A stretch of 64,000 nucleotides of DNA, from assembly GCF_024539675.1 (NCBI RefSeq), contig NZ_JAHHIT010000041.1:45399-109398 (forward strand), read 5' to 3'. The position numbers were made by a program, and so were the translations under genes. This document shows positions 50,682 to 62,100 of this stretch, in pieces. The notes beneath the pieces are model-generated. The model was not told the DNA's origin, made no database searches, and saw nothing but the letters and a program-made list of their open reading frames with translations. Source of the stretch: Streptomyces hilarionis. Its GTDB lineage: Bacteria; Actinomycetota; Actinomycetes; Streptomycetales; Streptomycetaceae. The number at the start of each line of letters is the position of its first letter. Within the stretch, counting starts at the first letter, position 1.

Positions 50682-51352
50682 TGGCCGGCCAGGTGCAGGT
50701 CGACGACCGCCTGCTCGACTACGTGCGCTCGGTGTCCCTGCGCGACGACGAGATCCTGCGTGACCTGGTCGCCGAGACGGCGTCCATGCCCGCGCTGAAC
50801 GCCATGGTGACGATGCCCGAGGAAGGCCAGCTGCTGGCCATGCTGGTCGGTCTCACCGGCGCCTCGCGCGTGCTGGAGATCGGCACGTTCACTGGCTACG
50901 GCACGCTGTGCATGGCCCGCGCGCTGCCGCCCGGCGGACGCGTCGTCACCTGTGACATCAGCGAGCGCTGGACCAGGATCGCGCGACGGTACTGGGAGCG
51001 CGCCGGGGTGTCCGACCGCATCGAACTGCGGCTCGGGGACGGGGCGCAGACCATGACCGAGCTGCTCGCCGAGCACGGACCGGAGAGCTTCGACCTGGTC
51101 TTCGTCGACGCCGACAAGACCGGCTACCCGCGCTACTACGAAGAGGCCCTGACCCTGGTACGGCCGGGCGGCCTCATCGTCCTCGACAACACGCTCTACT
51201 TCGGCCGGGTCGCCGACCCGGCGGCCGAGGATCCCGACACCGTCGCCATCCGCGAGCTCAACGCCTCGCTCCTCGTCGACAGCAGGGTCGAACTGTCCCT
51301 GCTCGTCATGGCGGACGGGATCACGTTGGCGCGCAAGAACAAGACGCAGTGA
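50681..51352 (+). CDS. fkbG: FkbG-like O-methyltransferase (methoxymalonyl-ACP)
   Basis: A 223-residue SAM-dependent methyltransferase of the caffeoyl-CoA O-methyltransferase family. The SAM motif is [20 protein letters not shown]; the acidic VVTCDIS and the metal-binding [20 protein letters not shown] and [13 protein letters not shown] follow. It would methylate the hydroxyl of the ACP-bound intermediate to give methoxymalonyl-ACP. The start overlaps the stop of fkbK (TGATG), so the two are translationally coupled. Confidence 0.9.
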   Translation: MAGQVQVDDRLLDYVRSVSLRDDEILRDLVAETASMPALNAMVTMPEEGQLLAMLVGLTGASRVLEIGTFTGYGTLCMARALPPGGRVVTCDISERWTRIARRYWERAGVSDRIELRLGDGAQTMTELLAEHGPESFDLVFVDADKTGYPRYYEEALTLVRPGGLIVLDNTLYFGRVADPAAEDPDTVAIRELNASLLVDSRVELSLLVMADGITLARKNKTQ

Positions 51353-51366
51353 GGAAGGGACTTTTC

Positions 51367-51642
51367 ATGACGGACTCGACGACCGAACTGCCGGTCACCG
51401 CCATCGAGCAGCGCATCGGCGCGTTCCTCGAGGAGAAGACCAGGACGACCTGGGAACGCGACGTGGACCTGTTCGCCTCCGGCGCCGTCTCCTCGCTGTT
51501 CGCGATGGAGCTGGTGGTGTTCGTGGAGGGCGCCTTCGGGGTCCAGGTGGAGGGCGCCGACCTCGCCATGGACAACTTCCGCACCGTGGAGCGCATGAGC
51601 GCGCTGGTGACCCGGCTGCACAGCGGAGGGGACGGTGCTTGA
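51367..51642 (+). CDS. fkbJ: FkbJ-like discrete acyl carrier protein
   Basis: A 91-residue ACP that carries the glyceryl-derived unit through methoxymalonyl synthesis. The phosphopantetheine Ser lies in the motif SGAVSSLFAMELVVFVE (about residues 38-54). The rest is helical and acidic, as usual for ACPs. AAGGGA precedes the ATG. The next gene starts 8 bases before this one ends, so they are translationally coupled. Confidence 0.85.
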   Translation: MTDSTTELPVTAIEQRIGAFLEEKTRTTWERDVDLFASGAVSSLFAMELVVFVEGAFGVQVEGADLAMDNFRTVERMSALVTRLHSGGDGA

Positions 51643-52735
51643 CGCCCTCGGAGCGCTGGTGACCGAGACGGTCGCCGACGCCGCGAGCCAGTGGGACGTC
51701 GCCGGCGAGATCCCCGTCGGCGTCCTGCGCGGGCTGGGCGCCAAGGGCGTGCTGTGCGCCGAGGCCAGGCCCGAGTTCGGCGGTCTCGGACTGTCCGGCG
51801 CCGACAACGGGGAACTCACCGCGCACACCGGCGCGCTGTGCAGCTCGCTTCGCAGCGTGATGACGTCCCAAGGCATGGCCGCGTGGACGATCCAGCGGTT
51901 CGGCGACCGGGCGCAGCGCCACGAGTACATCGGCCGCCTCACCGGCGGCGACCTCGCCGCCGTCGCCTTCAGCGAACCCGGCGCGGGCAGCGACCTGTCC
52001 GCGATGACCACCACGATCCGGCGCGAGGGCGGCGAGATCGTCGTCGACGGCCTCAAGACGTGGATCACGGTGGCCGGTTACGCCGACTGGATCGTCGTCT
52101 TCGGCCGCCACGAGGGCGGCGGCGCGGTGGCGCTGGTGCCGGCCTCGGCCCCCGGCGTGCGGGTGACCCGGGTCGAGCAGCCGCTCGGCTGCCGGGCGGC
52201 CGGGCACGCCACCGTGGTCCTGGACGACGTGCGCCTGCCCGAGGCGCACCTGCTCGCGGTGGCCGGCCAGCCGGTCCTCATGCTGACCACCATCGCCCTG
52301 ACCTACGGACGGCTGTCGGTGGCCTGGGGCTGTGTGGGCATCCTGCGCGCCTGTCTGACGGCCGTGGCCCGGCACGCCGCCCGGCGCGAACAGTTCGGCA
52401 AGCCGCTCCTCCAGCACCAGCTGGTCGCCCGGCACCTGGCCGAGCTCTACGCGGCGGAACGCACGGCGACGTTCGCCTGCGAACAGGCCGCCCGCAGCTG
52501 GGACGGGGGATCCCCGGAGCAGGTGCAGGCCGCCGTCCTCGCCAAGCACGTCGCGGCCGGCAACGCTGCCCGCGGCGCGGCGTCGGCGCTCCAGGTCCTC
52601 GCCTCCGCGGGCGCGTCCGGCGCACACGTGGTCGAACGGGCCTTCCGGGACGCGAAGTTGATGGAAGTCATCGAGGGCAGCAACGAGATCTGCCAGCTGA
52701 TGCTCGCCGAGCACGCGGCCTCCGCGGCGCTCTGA
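51635..52735 (+). CDS. fkbI: FkbI-like acyl-ACP dehydrogenase (methoxymalonyl-ACP)
   Basis: A 366-residue acyl-CoA dehydrogenase family flavoprotein. Family signatures are AVAFSEPGAGSDLSAM (FAD and substrate), the middle strands VVDGLKTWITVAGYADWIVV, and the C-terminal helices with REQFGKPLLQHQLVARHLA and EVIEGSNEICQLMLAEH, which places the catalytic Glu region. In the methoxymalonyl pathway it oxidises the glyceryl-ACP hydroxyl or aldehyde level intermediate together with FkbK. The GTG start overlaps fkbJ. Confidence 0.9.
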   Translation: MLDALGALVTETVADAASQWDVAGEIPVGVLRGLGAKGVLCAEARPEFGGLGLSGADNGELTAHTGALCSSLRSVMTSQGMAAWTIQRFGDRAQRHEYIGRLTGGDLAAVAFSEPGAGSDLSAMTTTIRREGGEIVVDGLKTWITVAGYADWIVVFGRHEGGGAVALVPASAPGVRVTRVEQPLGCRAAGHATVVLDDVRLPEAHLLAVAGQPVLMLTTIALTYGRLSVAWGCVGILRACLTAVARHAARREQFGKPLLQHQLVARHLAELYAAERTATFACEQAARSWDGGSPEQVQAAVLAKHVAAGNAARGAASALQVLASAGASGAHVVERAFRDAKLMEVIEGSNEICQLMLAEHAASAAL

Positions 52736-52760
52736 ACGGTCGTACAGAGGGGGAGCGGAC

Positions 52761-53852
52761 ATGTCCGAAGCACCACCGGTCGTGAAATGCCTGATCTGGG
52801 ACCTCGACAACACCCTGTGGCAGGGCACCCTGGTCGAGGACGGCCACGTCGAGGTCGACGACGCCGTCCGCAAGGTCGTCACGGAACTCGACGCGCGCGG
52901 CGTGCTCCAGGCCGTGTCGAGCCGCAACGACCACGACGAGGCGTGGGCCAGGCTGGAGGAGCTCGGTCTCGCCGAGTACTTCGTCCTGCCGCACATCAAC
53001 TGGGGCCCCAAGTCGGAGTCGGTGCGCCGGATCGCCGAGCGGCTGAACTTCGCGCTCACGACGATCGCGTTCATCGACGACCTGCCCACCGAGCGCGCCG
53101 AGGTCGCCTACCACCTGCCCGACGTCCGGTGCTACTCCGCCGACCAGGCCGCACTGCTGCTCGGCCTGCCCGAGTTCAGTCCGCCGGTGGTCACCGTCGA
53201 CGCGCGACGGCGTCGTCAGATGTACCGGGCGGGCTTCGAACGCGACCGGGAGCGCGAGCAGTACCAGGGCGCCGACGAGGAGTTCCTGCGTTCGCTCGAC
53301 CTGGTGATGCGCATCAGCAGGGCCAGGGACGAGGAGATCACCCGGGTCGAGGAACTGACCCTGCGCACCAGCCAGATGAACGCCACCGGCGTGCACTACT
53401 CCGACGCGGCGCTGCGCGCCCTGCTGGACGACGAGCGTCACGACGTCCTCGTGGTCTCCATGGCCGACCGCTTCGGCCCGCACGGCGCGGTCGGGGTCAT
53501 GCTCATCGAGCGGACCCCGCACGCCTGGCGCATCAAGCTCCTCGCGACCTCGTGCCGGGTCGTCTCGTTCGGCGCGGGCGCGGTGCTGCTGCGCTGGCTC
53601 ACCGACGCGGCCGCCCGGGCCGGGGTGCACCTCGTCGCCGACTTCCGGCGCACCGAACGCAACCGGATGATGGAGGTCGCCTACCGGTTCGCGGGGTTCA
53701 CCGGCGCCGACTGCGCCTGCCTCGCCACGTTCTCGCCGGGCGAGGGCGCCGAGTGCCTGCACCTGGAGCCGGTCCGGCAGGACCCGCCGACCACCATGCG
53801 CGTGTTCGCGCCCGAACCGCACGGCACGGCGGGAGAGGCGCAGTGGACTTGA
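52761..53852 (+). CDS. fkbH: FkbH-like glyceryl-ACP synthase (HAD domain)
   Basis: A 363-residue FkbH-type protein. The HAD motif is LIWDLDNTLWQGTL near residue 12, with later HAD motifs in AVSSRND and FIDDLPTER, and a C-terminal GNAT-like part about residues 200-340. In the methoxymalonyl pathway FkbH takes 1,3-bisphosphoglycerate and loads a glyceryl unit on the ACP (FkbJ), removing phosphate. It is the last gene of the operon. GGGGAG lies before the ATG. Confidence 0.9.
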   Translation: MSEAPPVVKCLIWDLDNTLWQGTLVEDGHVEVDDAVRKVVTELDARGVLQAVSSRNDHDEAWARLEELGLAEYFVLPHINWGPKSESVRRIAERLNFALTTIAFIDDLPTERAEVAYHLPDVRCYSADQAALLLGLPEFSPPVVTVDARRRRQMYRAGFERDREREQYQGADEEFLRSLDLVMRISRARDEEITRVEELTLRTSQMNATGVHYSDAALRALLDDERHDVLVVSMADRFGPHGAVGVMLIERTPHAWRIKLLATSCRVVSFGAGAVLLRWLTDAAARAGVHLVADFRRTERNRMMEVAYRFAGFTGADCACLATFSPGEGAECLHLEPVRQDPPTTMRVFAPEPHGTAGEAQWT

Positions 53853-54000
53853 GGCCCCGTCCGTCGGATCCCGCCGGGGGCGCGGGGTCCGGCACGCACA
53901 TCGGCGGCGGCGTCGGTTCGCCGACGCCGCGCATCGTCGCCCTCCCACGCCCCGCGGCTGCCCGCACCGAACCCCGCTCGGGTCCGCCGCAGGGCGCCAC

Positions 54001-54033
54001 TCCGAGCGACCTGATCCGAGCGACCTGATCCGA
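54001..54033. repeat. 14-bp tandem direct repeat upstream of the AfsR-like gene
   Basis: TCCGAGCGACCTGA is present twice in exact tandem plus TCCGA of a third copy, 70-100 bases upstream of the TTG start at 54102. SARP/AfsR-type regulators bind short direct repeats, so this may be a self-regulatory site. The surrounding gap 53853-54101 has no gene. Confidence 0.55.
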
Positions 54034-54101
54034 CAGAAAGGCCCAGCCGAGCAGCTCATCGCACGGTCGACGCTGAACACGAACGATCTTCGGGGGACCC
54101 C

Positions 54102-55988
54102 TTGCAGTTCTTGGTTCTTGGTCCGTTGCGACTCCTGGACGACGAGAAGCCGGTCGCGCTCGGCGGCGACCGGCGGCGCGCCACACTCGGCCTGCTCCTG
54201 CTCAACGCCAACCGCGAGGTGGCGACCAGCAAGCTCCTCGAAGGACTGTGGGGGACGGAGGAGGCGCCGGCCACCGCGCGCAAGATCCTTCAGAACGCGG
54301 TGCGCGGACTGCGCGTCACGCTGGCCGAGCACGCTCACGGCGACAGCCGCCCGCCTGCCCTGCTGACCTGCGCGCACGGCTACCAGCTTCAGGTCGACCC
54401 GGAACAGATCGACATGTTCCGCTTCCACCGCCAGGCCCAGGCCGGCCGCGCGGAGCTCGCGGCCGGCCGCCCCGCCGAGGCGGCCGCCACCCTGCGCGAG
54501 GTGCTCGCGCTGTGGCGCGGACAGGCGCTGGCCGACCTGGTGGAGACCGGGCACTCCTGGACGGAGCTGACGGCGCTGCAAAACGCCCGGCTCGACGTGA
54601 TGGAGGACTACTACGAGGCCGAACTGGCCAACGGGCGCCACCAGGCGGTCCTCGGCGAACTCGAGGCGATGGTCGAGGCCGAGCCGCTGCGCGAGCGGGC
54701 CTGCCAGCAGCTGATGCTCGCGCTGTACCGCAGCGGCCGCCAGGCGGACGCCCTCGCCGCCTACCGGCGGGTCCGCGTCAGGCTGGCCGAGGAACTCGGT
54801 CTGGAACCCGGCCGGGAACTGCGTCTGCTCCAGCACGCGATCCTCGTGCACGACCCCTCCATCGCGGCGCCCGCCCGGCCCGAGCGCCCGGCGGTGCTCT
54901 CCGTGCCGGCACAGGAGCCGCGCCGGCGCCCGCGACCGCCGTCCAGACCCGTGCAGTGGGCGCCCGCGCCGGCCGTCGGCGCCCGCACCCGGGTCAGCGC
55001 CGTGCTGATCCGCGCCGACTTCGGCGCCGGCAGCCGCGTCGCCGACGTCGGCGAGGCCCTGGAGCGCACCGCGACGACCGTGCGCGAGGAGGTGGAGGAG
55101 CTCGGCGGCGTCGTCGCCGGGTCGACCGGCTCCGTCACGCTGGCCCTGTTCCGGGCCGCCCAGCCGCAGCAGGACGGCACCGACGAGGCCGCCGGACGGG
55201 CCGTGCGCGCGGCCATGTCGCTGCGCCAGCGCATCTGCTTCGACGCGGCCGACGGCGAGCGGCCCGAGCTGCGGGTGGCCGTGTCGACCGGCGAGACCCC
55301 CGTACGCCCCCGCACGACGTTCCTGGAACCGCTCCCCGTCGACGGAGCGCTCCTCGCCGACTGCGAGACCCTCCTCCGGTTCGCCGAGGACACCGAGATC
55401 GTGGTGGGCGACCGCACCCGCCTGCTCACCGGCGCCGCCGTCCGCTACGCCCGTGCGGGCGACGCGCCGACCCGCTGGACGGCCGAAGGGCGCCTCCTGG
55501 ACCCCTTCGCGCCGCCGGAGGCCTGCGACCGCGAGCCCGAACTCGGCGTGCTGAACAGCCTGCTGGAGCGGGTCCGGCGGCGCGCGCGGCCGCACCTGGT
55601 GCTGGTGCTCGGCGCCCCGGGCATCGGCAAGTCGCCGCTGCTCGCGGAGTTCGAACGGCGCGTCGGGAACGCGGCGACCCTGCGACTCGACCTCGACCGT
55701 CCCACGAGCGCGCAGACCGTGGCCGAACTCGCCCGGCAGGGGCCCCTCGTGGTGTTCGCCGACGACCTGCACCGGGCCGGCAACGCGGCGCTGATGATGG
55801 TCGAGGACCTGCTGGACCAGCCGGAGCCCATGCCGCTGCTGGTGGTCGCCGCGGCCCGGCCCGAACTGTTCCGCCGACGCCCCGGCTGGGGCGCCGGGGG
55901 CCGGCACGCCAGCCGGATGACGCTCGAACCCCTCGTCGACGCGGCGCACGAGCACGCCATGCGGAGGCTCTGCCATGCCGCCGGCTGA
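54102..55988 (+). CDS. AfsR/SARP-type regulator with cyclase-like and ATPase parts
   Basis: A 628-residue regulator starting with TTG after GGGGGA. Residues 1-95 are the winged-helix DNA-binding domain of the OmpR/SARP type ([20 protein letters not shown], then SKLLEGLWG). Residues 95-245 are the bacterial transcriptional activator (BTAD) domain ([33 protein letters not shown]). Residues about 285-450 look like a class III nucleotide cyclase fold without catalytic metal residues. Residues 455-620 carry a P-loop ATPase ([12 protein letters not shown] at 503-514, then [11 protein letters not shown]) that ends before the TPR or LuxR C-terminus seen in full AfsR. It is the likely pathway activator. 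Confidence 0.85.
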   Translation: MQFLVLGPLRLLDDEKPVALGGDRRRATLGLLLLNANREVATSKLLEGLWGTEEAPATARKILQNAVRGLRVTLAEHAHGDSRPPALLTCAHGYQLQVDPEQIDMFRFHRQAQAGRAELAAGRPAEAAATLREVLALWRGQALADLVETGHSWTELTALQNARLDVMEDYYEAELANGRHQAVLGELEAMVEAEPLRERACQQLMLALYRSGRQADALAAYRRVRVRLAEELGLEPGRELRLLQHAILVHDPSIAAPARPERPAVLSVPAQEPRRRPRPPSRPVQWAPAPAVGARTRVSAVLIRADFGAGSRVADVGEALERTATTVREEVEELGGVVAGSTGSVTLALFRAAQPQQDGTDEAAGRAVRAAMSLRQRICFDAADGERPELRVAVSTGETPVRPRTTFLEPLPVDGALLADCETLLRFAEDTEIVVGDRTRLLTGAAVRYARAGDAPTRWTAEGRLLDPFAPPEACDREPELGVLNSLLERVRRRARPHLVLVLGAPGIGKSPLLAEFERRVGNAATLRLDLDRPTSAQTVAELARQGPLVVFADDLHRAGNAALMMVEDLLDQPEPMPLLVVAAARPELFRRRPGWGAGGRHASRMTLEPLVDAAHEHAMRRLCHAAG

Positions 55989-56045
55989 ACACGGCTCCGC
56001 CGCTTGGTCCCAGGGCCCAGATTCGGCCTCCGGTCCGGTGTTCCC

Positions 56046-56090
56046 GAACCCGGCTGAGCACCGCCCCCGCGAGGTTAACTGGCCGGGTTC
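56046..56090. promoter_or_regulatory. 9+9 inverted repeat upstream of the first PKS gene
   Basis: GAACCCGGC (56046-56054) and GCCGGGTTC (56082-56090) are perfect inverted repeats 27 bases apart, in the 130-base gap before the PKS start at 56119. They could be an operator or part of a 5' leader structure. Confidence 0.35.
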
Positions 56091-56118
56091 CGAACGCGGC
56101 CCAAGGAGTGACGAGACC

Positions 56119-59100
56119 ATGGAGAACGAGGGCAGACTGCGGAACTACCTCAAGCAGGCCGTCGGTGAGTTGCAGGACACCCGCGAGCGTCTGCACGAGC
56201 TCGAGCGGGCGGCCGGCGAGCCGATCGCCGTCGTCGGCATGGCCTGTCGCTACCCCGGAGGCGTCGACACCCCCGACGGACTGTGGGAGCTGGTGGCCGA
56301 CGGCCGCGACGCGGTCGGAGAGTTCCCCACCGACCGGGGCTGGGACGTCGAGGGCCGCTACGACCCCGACCCCGGCGTGCCCGGCAGCTACTACGCCCGC
56401 GGCGGCGGCTTCCTCCACGACGCCGCCGAGTTCGACGCCGACTTCTTCGGGATCTCCCCGCGCGAGGCGCTCGCGATGGACCCCCAGCAGCGGCTCCTGC
56501 TGGAGACCTCCTGGGAGGCGCTGGAGCGCACCGGCACGGACCCGCAGACCCTGCGCGGCAGCGACACCGGCGTGTTCGTCGGGCTCATGGGCCACGGCGG
56601 TCAGCGCTACGGACACGGCGCGCAGGAGTCCGGGCAGGGCGGCGAGGGATTCGGCGGCACCGGCAGCGCGGCCAGCGTCGCCTCCGGCCGGATCGCCTAC
56701 CTCCTCGGCCTGGAGGGGCCGGCCCTCACCGTCGACACGGCGTGCTCCTCGTCCCTGGTCACCATGCACCTGGCCGCCCGCGCGCTGCGGGCCGGCGAAT
56801 GCTCGCTGGCGCTGGCCGGCGGCGCGGCCGTCATGTCCACCCTCGACACGTTCGTCGAGTTCTCGCGCCAGCGCGGCCTGGCCGCGGACGGCCGGTGCAA
56901 GGCGTTCTCCGCCGCGGCCGACGGCACCGGCTGGTCCGAGGGCGCCGGCATGGTGGTCCTGGAGCGGCTCTCCGACGCCCAGCGCCTCGGACATCCGGTG
57001 CTGGCCGTGATCCGCGGCAGCGCGGTCAACTCCGACGGCGCCTCCAACGGCCTCACCGCGCCCAACGGGCCCTCCCAGCAGCGCGTCATCCGGCGCGCGC
57101 TGGCCGACGCGGGCCTGACGCCGGCCGACGTGGACGTCGTGGACGCGCACGGCACCGGCACCCGGCTCGGCGACCCCATCGAGGCCCAGGCGCTGCTGGC
57201 GACCTACGGCCGCGAACGACCGCCGGGCCGGCCGCTGTGGCTGGGCTCGCTCAAGTCCAACATCGGGCACGCGCAGGCCGCCGCCGGCGTCGGCGGCGTG
57301 ATCAAGATGGTCCAGGCGCTGCGCCACGGCGTCCTGCCCAGGACCCTCCACGTCGACGAACCCACCCCCGCGGTCGACTGGACCTCGGGCGCGGTGGAAC
57401 TGCTGACCGAGGCCCGGCCCTGGCCCGACGCCGACCGGCCGCGCCGCGCCGCGGTCTCCGCCTTCGGCATCAGCGGCACCAACGCGCACGTCGTCATCGA
57501 GCAGGCCCCGCCGGCCCCCGCTCCCGCAGCGGCCGACAACGCGGAGCCCCCGGCCGGACGCCCGTCGCCGCCGCTGCTGCTGTCCGCCGCGTCCCCGACG
57601 GCGCTCACCGCCAGGGCGCGCCAGCTGCACGACCACCTGACGGCCCACCCCGACGCGCCCGTCGCCCACGCGCTCGCCACCCGCGCCCCGCGACTGCCCC
57701 ACCGCGCCGCCGTCACCGGCGACGACCCGCTGACCGCACTGCGCGCCCTCGCCGAGGGCCGGCCCTCCCCGGACGTCCTGCTCGGCACCGCCCGCGCCCG
57801 CGGCAAGACCGTGTTCGTCTTCCCCGGCCAGGGCTCGCAGTGGTCCGGCATGGCCCTCGACCTGTACCGCGACTCCGACGTCTTCCGCGCCCACCTCGAC
57901 GAGTGCGCCGCGGCCCTCGCGCCCCACGTCGAGGGGAACCTCCTCGACGCGCTCGCCGGCCCGCTCGAGCGGGTGGACGTGGTCCAGCCGGCGCTGTGGG
58001 CCGTCATGATCTCCGTCGCCGCGCTGTGGCGGCGACACGGCGTGCACCCCGACGCGGTGCTGGGGCACAGCCAGGGAGAGATCGCCGCCGCGCACGTCGC
58101 CGGCGCGCTGTCCCTGGAGGACTCCGCCGCCGTCGTCGCCCTGCGCAGCAAGGCCATCACCCGCCTGGCCGGCACCGGCGGCATGGCGTCCGTGCAGCTC
58201 CCCGCGGCCGACACCGCCCTGCGCGTCGAGCGCTACGCCGGCGCCGTGGAGATCGCCGCGGTCAACGGGCCCGCCAGCACCGTCGTGTCGGGCACCCCCG
58301 CCGACCTCGCCGACCTCGTCGCCTCCTGCGCCGCCGACGGTGTCCGCGCCCGGATCATCCCGGTGGACTACGCCTCCCACTCCGCCCACGTGGAGGCACT
58401 GCGCGACGAGATCCTCACGTCGCTGTCCGGCATCGCGCCCCGGCCCGCCCGGATCCCCTTCCACTCCACCGTCACCGGCGAACTCCTCGCCGGCCCGGAA
58501 CTGGACGCCGGCTACTGGTTCGCCAACCTGCGCCGCACCGTCGGCTTCGCCACGGGCGCCCGCACCCTGCTCGACCAGGGCCACCGGGTGTTCGTCGAGG
58601 TCAGCGCGCACCCCGTGCTCACCAACGCCCTCGCCGAGACCGTCGAGGAGAGCGAGACCCCCGACGCGGTCGTCCTGGACTCGCTGCGCCGGGACGACGG
58701 CGGCCCGGCCCGGTTCCACACCGCCCTGGCCAAGGCGCACGTGCACGGCGTCGACGTCGACTGGCGCCTGCCGCGCGTCGACGCCGAACTGCCGACCTAC
58801 CCCTTCCAGCGCCGCCGCTACTGGCTCGAGGAGCCCACCGCGACCGGCGACACCTCCGCCCTCGGCCTGCGTCCGGCGGATCATCCGCTGCTCGGCGCGA
58901 GCCTGCGCACCGCGGACGACGGCACGCTCGTCCTCACCGGACGGCTGTCCCGCACCGCCCACCCGTGGCTGGCCGACCACCGCGTCGGCGCGTCGGTGCT
59001 GCTGCCCGGCGCCGCACTGGTCGAACTCGCCCTGCACGCCGGGGACCGGATCGGCCACGGCAGGCTCGCCGAACTGACCCTGCGGGAACCGGTCGTCCTC

Positions 59101-62100
59101 GACGCCGACCTGGACCTGCAACTGCTCATCGGCCCGGACACGGGCGACGGGCGGCCGGTGGGCGTGTACACCAGCCCGGCCGGGAGCGAGGAGTGGACCG
59201 CGCACGCCGACGGCCTGCTGACCGCCGCCGCCCCCGAGACGCCCGACGACCTCGCCGCCTGGCCGCCCCCCGGCGCGGTCGCCGTGCCGGTGGACGGCTT
59301 CTACGACTCGCTCGCCGAACTCGGCTACGCCTACGGCCCCGCCTTCCGCGGGGTGCGCGCCGCCTGGCGGGACGGCGACGTCGTCTACGCCTCGGTCGAA
59401 CTCCCCGACGGCCACGAGGTCGACGGCTTCGCCCTGCACCCCGCGCTCCTGGACGCGTCGCTGCACGCGGCCGGCCTGGACGGCGCGGACGCCCTGCGGC
59501 TGCCGTTCGGCTGGACCGACGTCCAGGTGCACGCCACCGGCGCCCGCACCCTGCGGGCCCGCCTGTCCCCGGCCGGAACGGACGCCCTCGCGGTGCTGCT
59601 CACCGACGAGGACGGCCGGCCGGTCGCCTCGGTGGGACAGCTGGCGCTGCGCCCGGTCGACCCGGACGCCCTCGGACGGCGCACCCGGGCCGACGCCTCG
59701 GCCCTCTTCACGGTCGACCTCGTCCCGGTCGACCTGCCCGAGCCGCCCGCCGGACAGAGCCCGCACACGCTCCCGGCCGACCCCCACGACGCCCCGGCCC
59801 CGCCCGTGTCGGCGACGGCCGTCGTGTGGGAGTGCCCCGCCGGCGAGACCGAGGACGTCGTGGCGCGCACCCTGCACGTGGTGCGCGACTGGCTCACGCG
59901 GGACCACCCCGCCGACGTGCCGCTCGTCGTCCTCACCCGCGCGGACGAGCTCGCGCACCGCGCGGTGGCCGGACTCCTGCGCACCGCGCGCACCGAACAC
60001 CCCGGCAGGCTCCGCCACATCGACGCCGACGACCATCCGCACACGCGGGACGCGCTGCCCGCCGCGCTGGCCGCCGACCACCCGGAACTGGTCCTGCGCG
60101 CCGGCCTCGCCGCGGCGCCCCGGCTCAGCCGAGCGGCCGCGTCGCCCGCCCTGACCGCCCCGGCGGACGGACCCTGGCGACTGGCCCTCACCTACCGCGG
60201 CGACCTCGACGGACTGTCGCTCACCCCCTGCCCCGAGATGCTGCGTCCGCTCGAAGCCGGAGAGGTGCGCGTCGCCGTGCGGGCCGGCGGCCTGAACTTC
60301 AAGGCCGTCCTGCTCGAACTGGGCATGGTGGCGCGCGACGAGTGGTCCTCGCTGGGCGAGGGCGCCGGGATCGTCCTGGAGGTCGGCGCCGACGTCACCG
60401 GACTGGCCCCGGGCGACCGGGTGATGGGCCTGTTCACCGGTGGGCTGGGCACCGTCACGATCTCCGACCGGCGCCTGGTCGCCGCGATGCCCGAACGCCT
60501 CTCGTTCGCCCAGGCGGCCGGCATCCCCGTGGTGTACCTGACGGCGTACTACGCCCTCGCCGACCTCGCCGGGCTCCGCGTGGGCGAGTCCCTGCTGCTG
60601 CACGCCGCCACCGGCGGCATGGGCTTCGCGGCCCTGCAACTCGCCCGGCACTGGGGAGCCGAGGTGTTCGGCACCGCCAGCGCCGGCAAACGCGAGGCGC
60701 TGCACGCCTGGGGCTTCGACGACGAGCACCTCGCCGACTCCCGCAGCCTGGGCTACGCCGACCGGTTCGCGAACGCCACCGGCGGCCGCGGCGTCGACGT
60801 CGTGCTCAACTCGCTGGCCCACGAGCACGTGGAGGAGTCGCTGGCCCTGCTGCCGCGCGGCGGACGGTTCATCGAGATGGGCAAGACCGACATCCGCGAC
60901 CCGCAGGAGATCGCACGCCTGCACCCCGGCGTCCACTACCGGGCGTTCGACGTGATGGAGGCCGGGTTCGACCGCCTCGGCGAGATGCTCGAGGAGATCC
61001 GCACCCTGTTCGACCAGGGCGCGCTGCGACCGATGCCGCTCACCGCGTTCGACGTCCACCGCGCGCCGGAGGCGTTCCGGCACCTCAGCCAGGCACGCCA
61101 CATCGGCAAGATCGTCCTGACGCTGCCCGCGCCGCCCGACCCGGACGGCACGGTGCTGATCACCGGCGGCACGGGCGTGCTCGGCGGACTCGTCGCCCGC
61201 CGACTGGTCGCCGAACACGGCGTGCGCAGACTGCTGTTGACGAGCAGGAGCGGACCCGCCGCCGAGGGCGCGGACGCCCTCCTCGACGAGCTGCGGGCGG
61301 CGGGCGCCGAGGCGACCGTCGTGGCCTGCGACGCGGCCGACCGGACGGCGCTGGCCGAACTGATCGCCTCCGCACCCCGGTTGACCGGGGTGATCCACGC
61401 GGCGGGGGTGATCTCCGACGGGACGCTGGAAGCGCTCACCCCCGAGGACCTCGACGCCGTGCTGCGCGCCAAGGCCCGCTCGGCGCACCACCTGCACGAG
61501 CTGACGCTGCGTCACGACCTGTCCTTCTTCGTGCTGTTCTCCTCGCTCGCCGGAGTGCTGGGCAGCGCCGGCCAGGGCGGCTACGCCGCCGCCAACGCCT
61601 ACCTCGACGGCCTCGCGGAACACCGGCGCGCCCACGGACTGCCGGGCGTCTCGATCGCCTGGGGCCTGTGGGCGCGGGAGAGCGCGATGACCGGGCATCT
61701 CAGCGAGGGCGACCGGGGCCGGCTCGACCGGATGGGGCTCGGAGCCCTCTCCGACGAGCAGGGCGTGGCCCTGTTCGACGCGGCGCAGCGGCTGCACCGG
61801 CCCGTGGTGGTCGCGGCGCCGATCGACGTGACCCGGCTGCGCGACGGCGGACAGCCGGTGCCCGACATCCTGTCGGGACTGGACCGATCCGGCCCCGTCC
61901 GGCGGCGGGTCGTGGCCTCGGCGCCCGCCTCGCAGGCGGACCGCCTCGTCGAACTGCCCCCGCACCGGCGGCGCAAGGAACTCCTCGAACTGGTACGGGA
62001 GGCCGCGGCGGTCGTGCTCGGCCACACCACGGCCGGCGCCGTCGACGCCGACAGTGCGTTCAAGGAGCTCGGGTTCGACTCGCTCACCGCGGTGGAACTG

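Noticed and set aside
54001..54033. The short tandem repeat as a CRISPR fragment
   Set aside because: The 14-base units are head-to-tail with no spacers and no cas genes are present.
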